Below the pieces are notes generated by a model, which was given only the letters and a program-made list of their open reading frames with translations, did no database searches and was not told where the DNA came from. Source: Gp13-AA77 sp036521995 (GTDB lineage: Bacteria > Acidobacteriota > Terriglobia > UBA7540). Taken from it: a DNA stretch of 21,229 nt. This document shows, piece after piece, positions 13,824 to 21,229 of this stretch (position 1 is its first letter; each line of letters begins with the position of its first letter). A program made the position numbers and the translations under genes. Where the stretch lies: positions 1 to 21,229 of the forward strand of contig DATDGR010000038.1 in assembly GCA_036521995.1 (NCBI GenBank). The letters run 5' to 3'.

Positions 13824-16800
13824 ATGAGTCCTTCTCGGACATTCATTCTGCGTCCGATCGCAACCTCCCTTCTGATGGCCGCAATCCTGCTGGCGGGCTG
13901 GGTCGCTTACAAGGAGTTGCCCGTATCGGCTTTGCCGGAGGTGGATTATCCCACCATTCAAGTGGTCACGTTCTATCCCGGCGCCAGCCCGGACGTGATG
14001 GCCACTTCGGTGACGGCTCCGCTTGAGCGTCAATTCGGCCAGGTGCCCGGACTGCAGCAGATGACCTCGATCAGTTCCGCCGGCTGCTCGGTCATCACCC
14101 TGCAATTCAGCCTCAGTCTTAACATTGACGTGGCCGAGCAGGAAGTGCAGGAGTCTATCAATGCTTCGGGAACGTACCTTCCGCCCGACCTCCCCACGCC
14201 TCCGATCTACAGCAAGACCAATCCGGCTGACACTCCGATCCTGACGCTGGCGCTCACCTCGAAAGAACTGCCCTTGTCGAAGGTGGAAGACCTGGCGGAC
14301 ACGCGCCTCGCGCCCAAGATCTCGCAGTTGCCCGGCGTGGGTCTGGTGAGCATCAGCGGCGGCCAGAAGCCTGCCGTGCGGATTCAAGCGAATCCTACGC
14401 AGATGGCCTCCTATGGGCTGAACCTGGAGGATCTGCGCAGCGCCATCGTCGCCGCCAACGTGAACCAGGCCAAAGGCAACTTTGATGGCCCTCACCAAGC
14501 TTACCAGATCGGCGCCAATGACCAGTTGCTCTCAAGCGATGAATACGCTGGCCTCATCATCGCCTATCGCAATGGGGCTCCGGTTAAATTGACGGATGTG
14601 GCCACGGTCGCAGACGACGTCGAGAACATGTATCAGGCTGCCTGGATGAACGATGTTCCGGCCGTCATTGTCAATATCCAGCGGCAGCCGGGGGCCAACA
14701 TCATCACGGTGGTCGACCGGATCAAAGCCCTGCTGCCGCAACTCACGCTTAACTTGCCCAAGTCAGTTCAGGTTAGCATCCTGACGGACAGGACCACGAC
14801 CATCCGGGCCTCGGTGAGCGACGTCCAGTTCTCCCTGCTGCTGACCGTGGCGCTGGTGGTGATGGTCATCTTCCTGTTCCTTCGCAACCTTTCCGCCACC
14901 GTCATTCCGAGCGTGGCCGTACCCCTTTCCCTCATCGGCACGTTCGGAGTGATGTATCTGCTCGGCTACAGCCTGAACAACCTGACCTTGATGGCCTTGA
15001 CAATTTCGACCGGTTTCGTGGTTGACGACGCCATCGTGATGATCGAGAACATCACCCGCTACATCGAAGAGGGCGAGCCTCCACTGCAGGCCGCGCTCAA
15101 AGGCTCGGCGCAAATCGGCTTCACGATCATCTCGCTGACTGTCTCGCTCATTGCCGTCCTCATCCCGCTGCTCTTCATGGGCGATATCGTCGGCCGGCTC
15201 TTCCGCGAGTTTGCCGTCACCTTGGCGGTTACCATCCTGGTGTCCGCCGTGGTTTCGCTGACGCTGACGCCCATGATGTGCTCCAAGCTGCTGAAGCACA
15301 GGCAGGAAGCGGAGCAAAGCCGCTTCTATCGGACCTCGGAGGCGGTGTGGAATTCGCTGATCAGCGTCTATGATCGGACCTTACAGTGGGTGCTGCGCCG
15401 GCAGACTGCGACCTTGCTGGTTGCCACTGCCACGCTGGTCCTAACCGTGCTTCTTTACGTCTTCATTCCGAAGGGCTTCTTCCCGATTCAAGATACCGGT
15501 GTCATTCAGGGAGTTTCGGAAGCGGTCGAGACGGTGTCCTTTCAGCAAATGGCCAGCGAGCAGCAGCGGCTGGCGGCGGTCATTTTGAAAGATCCGGCGG
15601 TGGAGAGTCTTTCATCCTTCATTGGAGTTGACGGCACCAACACCACCCTGAACAACGGGCGCATTCTGATCAATCTGAAACCATTGGCCGAGCGGAGGGT
15701 CAGCGCCAGTGAGGTGATCCGCCGCTTGCAGCCGCAACTCGACAGTGTCTCGGGAATCACCTTGTACATGCAGCCCGTGCAGGATCTCACGGTCGAGGAT
15801 CGTGTGAGCCGGACGCAGTTTCAGTACACGCTGGAGGATCCGAACGCGGATGAATTGAACACCTTCGCCCCCAAGATGATCGCCGAGCTCCAGAAGCTGC
15901 CTGAGCTCCGTGACGTGGCCAGCGATCAACAGGTCGGAGGCCTGCAGGCCCGAGTGGTGTTCGACCGCGGAACCGCCTATCGGCTCGGCATCTCGCCCTC
16001 GACCATCGACCAGACGCTGTATGACGCTTACGGCCAGCGCCAGGTATCGACCATCTTTACCCAGTTGAACCAGTATCACGTGGTGCTGGAAGTGAAGCAC
16101 GACTTTAAGCAGAATCCTTTGAACCTCCGCAACCTCTTTATCCGGACCGGCATGGGAAGCGCCAGCTCCAGCGGTTCTTCGGGCCTGGTCTCGGGGGGTT
16201 CGTCAGCCACACAGCTTTTCGGACCGACCAGCTCCCTAACCGCCGCGAGCAACAGCCTGGCCTCGACGTCCTCGGGGACGTCTTCCACGATCCCTTCCGG
16301 CAGCGCGTTTGGCGGGGGTGCCATCGAATCTTCCTCGGCATTTGCGAACGGAGGGCAGGTACCGCTCGCCGCCTTCACGCACCTGGAAGAGACCAGCACT
16401 CCCATCACGGTAAACCATCAAGGGCAGTTTCCAGTCGTGACCCTCTCCTTCAATCTGGCTCCCAACGCGTCTCTGGGAGATGCCATCACCGCCGTCAACA
16501 AGTTGAAGAACGAAATCGGCATGCCGCCCAGCATTCAGGGAGCCTTTCAAGGTACGGCCGCATCATTCCAGGCGTCACTCACCAACGAGCCCGTGCTGAT
16601 CCTGGCGGCGATCATTACCGTCTACATCGTTTTGGGCGTCCTGTATGAGAGCTACATTCATCCCATTACCATCCTCTCCACGCTGCCGTCGGCTGGCGTG
16701 GGCGCACTTCTGGCCCTGTTGATCTGCCGCAACGATTTCAGCATCATCGCCTTGATCGGAATGGTCCTTCTCATCGGTATTGTCAAGAAGAACGCCATCA

Positions 16801-17129
16801 TGATGATCGACTTCGCGCTGGAAGCGGAGCGCAAGGAGGGTATGACGCCGGTCAACGCCATCTATCAAGCGTGCCTTCTGCGCTTCCGTCCCATCATGAT
16901 GACCACCATGGCGGCGCTGCTCGGCGGTGTGCCCCTCGCGTTCGGCAGCGGGACCGGCTCCGAACTGCGCCGGCCCCTGGGGATTACGATAGTGGGCGGT
17001 CTCCTCCTCAGCCAACTTTTGACGCTCTATACGACGCCGGTCATCTACCTCTGGTTCGAGCGTCTGGCAAGGCGCTTCTCCCGGAAGAGCGCGCTCAGTC
17101 TGGGTGCGGAACCGGTTCCGGCCGACTAA
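13824..17129 (+). CDS. RND multidrug efflux permease, MdtB/MdtC-like, with a Ser/Gly insert
   Basis: This 1101-residue proton-driven inner-membrane transporter of the HAE1 RND family starts SRTFILRPIATSLLMAAILL. The proton relay is intact: Asp401-Asp402 in TM4 (GFVVDDAIVMIEN) and Lys989 in TM10 (IGIVKKNAIMMID). A low-complexity insert of about 66 residues, roughly 777-842, made mostly of Ser, Gly, Thr and Ala, lies in the second periplasmic loop. The following gene passes straight from YVKSPSG to EEVPLSAF at the same place. The insert accounts for nearly all of the length difference (1101 against 1031). The start abuts the adaptor's stop, with GAGAGGGAAG serving as ribosome site. The drug specificity cannot be read from sequence. 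Confidence 0.95.
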   Translation: MSPSRTFILRPIATSLLMAAILLAGWVAYKELPVSALPEVDYPTIQVVTFYPGASPDVMATSVTAPLERQFGQVPGLQQMTSISSAGCSVITLQFSLSLNIDVAEQEVQESINASGTYLPPDLPTPPIYSKTNPADTPILTLALTSKELPLSKVEDLADTRLAPKISQLPGVGLVSISGGQKPAVRIQANPTQMASYGLNLEDLRSAIVAANVNQAKGNFDGPHQAYQIGANDQLLSSDEYAGLIIAYRNGAPVKLTDVATVADDVENMYQAAWMNDVPAVIVNIQRQPGANIITVVDRIKALLPQLTLNLPKSVQVSILTDRTTTIRASVSDVQFSLLLTVALVVMVIFLFLRNLSATVIPSVAVPLSLIGTFGVMYLLGYSLNNLTLMALTISTGFVVDDAIVMIENITRYIEEGEPPLQAALKGSAQIGFTIISLTVSLIAVLIPLLFMGDIVGRLFREFAVTLAVTILVSAVVSLTLTPMMCSKLLKHRQEAEQSRFYRTSEAVWNSLISVYDRTLQWVLRRQTATLLVATATLVLTVLLYVFIPKGFFPIQDTGVIQGVSEAVETVSFQQMASEQQRLAAVILKDPAVESLSSFIGVDGTNTTLNNGRILINLKPLAERRVSASEVIRRLQPQLDSVSGITLYMQPVQDLTVEDRVSRTQFQYTLEDPNADELNTFAPKMIAELQKLPELRDVASDQQVGGLQARVVFDRGTAYRLGISPSTIDQTLYDAYGQRQVSTIFTQLNQYHVVLEVKHDFKQNPLNLRNLFIRTGMGSASSSGSSGLVSGGSSATQLFGPTSSLTAASNSLASTSSGTSSTIPSGSAFGGGAIESSSAFANGGQVPLAAFTHLEETSTPITVNHQGQFPVVTLSFNLAPNASLGDAITAVNKLKNEIGMPPSIQGAFQGTAASFQASLTNEPVLILAAIITVYIVLGVLYESYIHPITILSTLPSAGVGALLALLICRNDFSIIALIGMVLLIGIVKKNAIMMIDFALEAERKEGMTPVNAIYQACLLRFRPIMMTTMAALLGGVPLAFGSGTGSELRRPLGITIVGGLLLSQLLTLYTTPVIYLWFERLARRFSRKSALSLGAEPVPAD

Positions 17130-17135
17130 AGACCC

Positions 17136-20100
17136 ATGAATATTTCAGAACCCTTCATCCGACGGCCGATCGCCACCGCGCTTCTGATGACCGCCATCGC
17201 GCTGGCCGGAGCCGTAGCCTTCCGGCTGCTGCCAGTGGCGCCCTTGCCCCAGGTGGACTTTCCGACCATCAACGTACAGGCGGGTCTGCCGGGTGCGAGC
17301 CCGGAAACCATGGCATCCTCGGTCGCAACTCCCTTGGAGCGCCAGTTCTCGCGCATTGCCTCGGTCACGGAGATGACGTCGTCCAGTAGCCTCGGATCAA
17401 GCAGCATCACGCTGCAGTTCGACTTGAACCGGAACATCGATGCGGCGGCGCGGGACGTCGAGTCTGCCATCAACGCCGCCCGCGGCTACCTGCCCACCAA
17501 TCTTCCCAACAACCCCACGTACCGGAAATCGAACCCGGCGGACGCACCCATCTTGATCCTGGCGCTCACCTCGTCCGTGCTGGGCAAGAGCCAGATCTAC
17601 GACGCCGCCTCCTCGATCATGGCGCAGAAGCTATCGCAGGTGACCGGCGTGGGCCAGGTGATCGTGGGGGGAGGCGCGCTGCCGGGCGTTCGGATCGAAC
17701 TGAATCCGACACAGATGAACAAGTACGGGATCGGCTTGGAACAGGTCCGGGGCGTGTTGAGCGGGGCTAATGCTAACACCCCCAAGGGGTTTTTCTCAGA
17801 TGGTCTTCGCACCTGGGAGGTGGGCGCCAACGACCAGATCTTCAAAGCCGTTGATTACGAACCCCTGATCGTTACCTATCACAACGGATCGGCGGTGCGC
17901 ATCGCCGACATCGGCCGGGCCGAGGACCGCCCTGAAGACCTTCGTAACGCCGGCTATTCCAACGGCAGCCCCTCCGTCATGATCATCATCTTTCGTCAGC
18001 CAGGCGCCAATATCATCGGTACTGTGGATCGTATTTCTGCCGCTCTCCCCCAGCTCAAGGCAGCCATGCCGCAGGCGATCGACTTCAGCATCGCGATGGA
18101 CCAGACCATCACCATCCGCGCCTCGGTGAAGAATGTCGAGCAAACGTTGATCATCTCAGTGGTTCTGGTCATTCTGGTGGTTTTCTTCTTTTTGAGAAAT
18201 CCGCGAACCACCATCATTCCCAGCGTCGCCGTTCCGGTCTCCATTGTTGGCACCTTCGGCGCCATGTACCTGCTCGGCTATAGTCTCGACAATCTTTCAC
18301 TGATGGCCTTAACGATCTCCACCGGCTTCGTAGTCGACGACGCCATCGTTGTGATCGAGAACATCTCACGCTACCTGGAACAAGGCCTGCCTCCGTTCCA
18401 GGCGGCGCTGAAGGGCGCGCAGGAGATCGGCTTTACGGTTCTAACCATCAGTACGTCACTGGTTGCCGTATTCATTCCCTTGTTGCTGATGGGGGGCATT
18501 GTGGGCCGCCTGTTCCACGAGTTCGCGGTCACTCTCTCGGTAGCCATCGTGGTGTCGATGGTGGTTTCACTCACCGCCACCCCCTCCATGTGCGCTCACC
18601 TGCTGAAGCAACAGGAATCACACGGCTGGCTCTACTACACCAGCGAGCGTGGATTCAACTGGGTGGTGGGCGCGTATGGGCGAACCCTCTCCAAGGTCCT
18701 CGATTTTCCCGCCGTCACCTTGGCCGTCTTGCTGGGCACGATTGCTTTGAACATTTACCTTTATATTCACGTCCCCAAGGGGTTTTTCCCACAACAGGAC
18801 AACGGACGGATGATGGGCGCCATCATGGCCGATCAGGACACATCGTTCCAGGCCATGGACAAAATTCTCCTTCAGATGGTCAAGATCACCGCCGCTGATC
18901 CCGCCATTGATAACGCGGCTGGATTTGTCGGCGGTGGGACCATGAACCAGGCAAGGATGTTCATATCCCTCAAGCCGCTCGCGGAGCGAAAGATCAGCGC
19001 TGATCTCGTGATCGCGCGACTGCGGCCCAAGCTCAGCCACGTGCCGGGCGCCGCGCTGTACATGCAGGCTTCGCAAGACGTGCGGGTGGGCGGACGATTC
19101 GGCAGCGCTCAGTATCAATACACCATGCGAGGTGACAACCTGCAGGACCTCACAGCCTTCGCTCCGCGCATGCTCGAACAGCTAAAGACCATCCCTATCA
19201 TTGCCGACGCCAACAGCGACCAGCAGAACCGGGGGCTGCAAGCCGTGGTTCAGTACGATCGCGCTACGGCAGCGCGTTTCGGGATCTCGTCGCAATTGAT
19301 TGACAATACGCTTTATGACGCCTTCGGCCAGCGCCAGGTGTCCACCATGTATACTCCGCTCAACCAGTACCACGTGGTTATGGAGGCGGCGCCGGAATTC
19401 TGGCAGAATCCGTTGTTTCTGCGCCAGATCTACGTGAAGTCGCCGAGTGGAGAGGAAGTTCCTTTGAGCGCTTTCAGTACTTATTCCCCCAACACCGCGC
19501 CCCTGGCGGTCAACCACCAGGGTCTGTCTCCGGCCGCGACCGTTTCTTTCAACCTGCGGCCCGGTGTAGCCCTCGGGGATGCCGTAAATGCCATCAATGC
19601 GGCTGCCATGAAGATTGGCCTGCCGTCGACCATTCACACCGGATTCGCCGGCACCGCCCAGGCCTATCAGGATTCGCTCGGCAGTGAGCCGCTTCTGATT
19701 CTGGCGGCGCTGGCGACGGTCTACATTGTGCTCGGCATCCTGTACGAAAGTTACGTTCATCCTGTGACTATTCTTTCCACCTTGCCGTCGGCCGGCGTGG
19801 GTGCGCTTCTCGCGCTGATGCTCACCCACACTGAGCTCACCGTCATCGCCATGATCGGAATCATTCTGCTGATCGGCATCGTGAAGAAGAACGCCATTCT
19901 GATGATCGACTTCGCACTCGCCGCCGAGCGCAAGGAAGGCAAGAGTTCACGGGAGGCCATCTACCAGGCTTGCCAGTTACGCTTTCGCCCCATTCTGATG
20001 ACCACCATGGCCGCCATTCTGGGTGCGGTGCCGCTCGCCTTCGGCCGCGGGGTGGGTTCGGAACTGCGGCGCCCGCTGGGAATCGCCATCATCGGCGGGC

Positions 20101-20231
20101 TGATGGTCAGCCAGTTGCTCACCCTCTACACAACACCGGTGGTCTATCTCTACTTTGACCGGCTCCAGAATTGGCGGGCGTCGCGCGCCCGGCGGGATCG
20201 GGAGATTGATGCCCTCGGTTCGGAGGTATAA
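17136..20231 (+). CDS. RND multidrug efflux permease, MdtC/MdtB-like
   Basis: This second RND pump protein (1031 residues) lies 6 bp after the first and is clearly its paralogue. It starts NISEPFIRRPIATALLMTAI, the usual MdtB/C-type opening. Proton-relay residues are Asp401-Asp402 (GFVVDDAIVVIEN) and Lys918 (IGIVKKNAILMID). Its length is standard for the family and it lacks the insert of its neighbour. Two tandem permeases behind one adaptor match the E. coli mdtABC arrangement, in which MdtB and MdtC form a mixed trimer; the same assembly is likely here by analogy. Its own ribosome site (around TAAAGA) is weak, in line with coupling to the upstream gene. Confidence 0.95.
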   Translation: MNISEPFIRRPIATALLMTAIALAGAVAFRLLPVAPLPQVDFPTINVQAGLPGASPETMASSVATPLERQFSRIASVTEMTSSSSLGSSSITLQFDLNRNIDAAARDVESAINAARGYLPTNLPNNPTYRKSNPADAPILILALTSSVLGKSQIYDAASSIMAQKLSQVTGVGQVIVGGGALPGVRIELNPTQMNKYGIGLEQVRGVLSGANANTPKGFFSDGLRTWEVGANDQIFKAVDYEPLIVTYHNGSAVRIADIGRAEDRPEDLRNAGYSNGSPSVMIIIFRQPGANIIGTVDRISAALPQLKAAMPQAIDFSIAMDQTITIRASVKNVEQTLIISVVLVILVVFFFLRNPRTTIIPSVAVPVSIVGTFGAMYLLGYSLDNLSLMALTISTGFVVDDAIVVIENISRYLEQGLPPFQAALKGAQEIGFTVLTISTSLVAVFIPLLLMGGIVGRLFHEFAVTLSVAIVVSMVVSLTATPSMCAHLLKQQESHGWLYYTSERGFNWVVGAYGRTLSKVLDFPAVTLAVLLGTIALNIYLYIHVPKGFFPQQDNGRMMGAIMADQDTSFQAMDKILLQMVKITAADPAIDNAAGFVGGGTMNQARMFISLKPLAERKISADLVIARLRPKLSHVPGAALYMQASQDVRVGGRFGSAQYQYTMRGDNLQDLTAFAPRMLEQLKTIPIIADANSDQQNRGLQAVVQYDRATAARFGISSQLIDNTLYDAFGQRQVSTMYTPLNQYHVVMEAAPEFWQNPLFLRQIYVKSPSGEEVPLSAFSTYSPNTAPLAVNHQGLSPAATVSFNLRPGVALGDAVNAINAAAMKIGLPSTIHTGFAGTAQAYQDSLGSEPLLILAALATVYIVLGILYESYVHPVTILSTLPSAGVGALLALMLTHTELTVIAMIGIILLIGIVKKNAILMIDFALAAERKEGKSSREAIYQACQLRFRPILMTTMAAILGAVPLAFGRGVGSELRRPLGIAIIGGLMVSQLLTLYTTPVVYLYFDRLQNWRASRARRDREIDALGSEV

Positions 20232-20263
20232 GAGCAATCGGCAGGAGAGCAGCCTAGTACCCT

Positions 20264-21229
20264 ATGAACTGCGAGATTCAAATCGTCTCGGGTGGAGCCC
20301 AGAAGGTAGAATGCAATGCGAAGAATGTCGCCTGCGGAGTGCCGCTGCCTGGCGACCGCTTACTCCCTACTGCCTTCCGCCGGCTGCCGGCTGCTGACTG
20401 CCTGCTGCTTTCTGTCTTCTTCGTGCTGCTCCTGACGAGCTCCTGCAAGGTGGGCCCGAATTATCAGAGGCCCGCAGCTCCCGTGCCGGCGGCGTACAAG
20501 GAAACGCCACCGCCCGCCGGCCCCACGGACGCAAACACCTGGAAGCCGGCTCAGCCGAGCGATTCGGCCTCCCGCGGAAAGTGGTGGGAGATCTACCATG
20601 ATCCGCAGCTCAACGCCCTCGAAGAGCAGGTAACCATCTCGAACCAGAACGTGATCGCGGCCGAAGCGCAGTTTCGCGAGGCCCGCTACGCGGTGCGAGC
20701 GGCGCGTTCCGCGCTTTTCCCTACGGTGACCACCAGCCCCTCGATCAGCCGCTCGCGGTCATCGAACACTCTGACGAACAGCCAATTTACGGGTTCGTCC
20801 ACCAGCTCAGTGACCATCTATGACTTGCCGTTTGATATCTCGTGGCAGGCGGACATCTGGGGCAGCATCCGGCGTAGCGTGACGTCGAGCGCAGACACGG
20901 CTCAGGCCAGCTTTGCCCAGTTGGAAAACGCACGCCTGTCTTTCCAGGCCGAACTCGCGCAAGACTACTTCGGGCTGCGGGGGACGGATGGGGAGGAAGG
21001 CTTGCTGCAAGCAACCGTCAAGTCCTACGAGGAGTACCTGCAGCTCACCAAGGACCGATTCGCGAGCGGCGTGGCTTCGGGCGCGGATGTGGCCCAGGCC
21101 CAAACCCAGTTGGACACCGCCCGGGCTCAGTTGATTGACTATGGGGTGGCCCGGGCTCAGTTTGAACACTCCATCGCGGTCCTCACCGGAAAGCCGCCGG
21201 CGGCGCTGTCGGTTCCTTACGCGCCCAAT
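20264..21229 (+). CDS. Outer-membrane efflux lipoprotein, NodT/TolC-like (3' end cut by window)
   Basis: This is the channel protein of the pump, with 322 codons visible and continuing past the window. The diagnostic segment is LLLTSSCKVGPNYQRP, a lipobox with Cys61 followed by the NodT-type VGPxYxRP. Next come WWEIYHDPQLNALEEQV and a long helix pattern typical of TolC (NQNVIAAEAQFREARYA, and repeat-related LTKDRFASGVASGADVAQAQ with QLDTARAQL). The mature lipoprotein should be secreted and acylated at Cys61. The start is uncertain. ATG 20264 gives a 40-residue stretch before the leader that looks unlike a signal peptide. An ATG with a better ribosome site (20316, AGAAGG upstream) is in another frame that closes at 20435. 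It is the fourth gene of the pump operon. Confidence 0.9.
   Translation, partial: MNCEIQIVSGGAQKVECNAKNVACGVPLPGDRLLPTAFRRLPAADCLLLSVFFVLLLTSSCKVGPNYQRPAAPVPAAYKETPPPAGPTDANTWKPAQPSDSASRGKWWEIYHDPQLNALEEQVTISNQNVIAAEAQFREARYAVRAARSALFPTVTTSPSISRSRSSNTLTNSQFTGSSTSSVTIYDLPFDISWQADIWGSIRRSVTSSADTAQASFAQLENARLSFQAELAQDYFGLRGTDGEEGLLQATVKSYEEYLQLTKDRFASGVASGADVAQAQTQLDTARAQLIDYGVARAQFEHSIAVLTGKPPAALSVPYAPN

Noticed and set aside
13140..14498. 452-residue antisense frame across the adaptor and first permease genes
   Set aside because: It spans two confident genes on the other strand and has shadow composition.

Overview
The window is about 21.2 kb of GC-rich bacterial chromosome. It carries LPS inner-core heptose genes, a tripartite RND pump with an outer-membrane lipoprotein, and an F0 operon of the form atpZ-atpI-atpB-atpE, so the host is Gram-negative. 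Exported Gfo/Idh proteins, many lineage-specific palindromic repeats and the F0 genes standing apart from F1 suggest an Acidobacteriota-like soil bacterium. That assignment is inference from gene style; no rRNA or other marker is present.

Layout: (1) 1-511 has no gene I can support, then a phosphofructokinase (512-1699, +) with the residues of the pyrophosphate-dependent type. (2) A minus-strand pair follows: a secreted cysteine-rich small protein whose reading frame appears broken near its start (3068-2716), and a membrane-anchored protein of unknown function (2663-1845). (3) An exported Gfo/Idh/MocA oxidoreductase (3374-4507, +) lies behind a perfect dyad. (4) The minus-strand F0 operon atpZ, atpI, atpB, atpE runs from 6526 to 4605. 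A predicted promoter and an array of GGTTCGTT boxes at 10-11 bp spacing lie upstream. (5) 6530-7827 is non-coding and repeat-rich. It holds two of three copies of an approximately 90-100 bp multi-hairpin element (7152, 7581, 8346). (6) An SRPBCC-fold gene is interrupted by one in-frame TGA followed by a SECIS-like hairpin (7828-8268, +), and then comes a DinB-like protein (-). (7) LPS-type genes: an HldE-type heptose-7-phosphate kinase (-), divergent from a family 9 glycosyltransferase (+), which converges on a Trm112-like zinc protein (-). (8) From 11956 to the end, all on +: a Spy/CpxP-like periplasmic protein, an MdtA-type adaptor, two tandem RND permeases and a NodT-type outer-membrane lipoprotein cut by the window edge.

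The last block should form one envelope-spanning efflux system, with two RND permeases as in MdtABC and its own outer-membrane channel. The Spy-like protein just upstream may be a linked envelope-stress component. The heptose kinase and the GT9 enzyme probably serve the same surface-glycan pathway. The F0 genes supply the membrane rotor and stator subunit a; b, delta and all F1 subunits must be encoded elsewhere.

The least conventional signals are the interrupted SRPBCC gene with its hairpin, the cysteine-rich secreted protein and its partner, the phased GGTTCGTT array, and the three-copy structured repeat.
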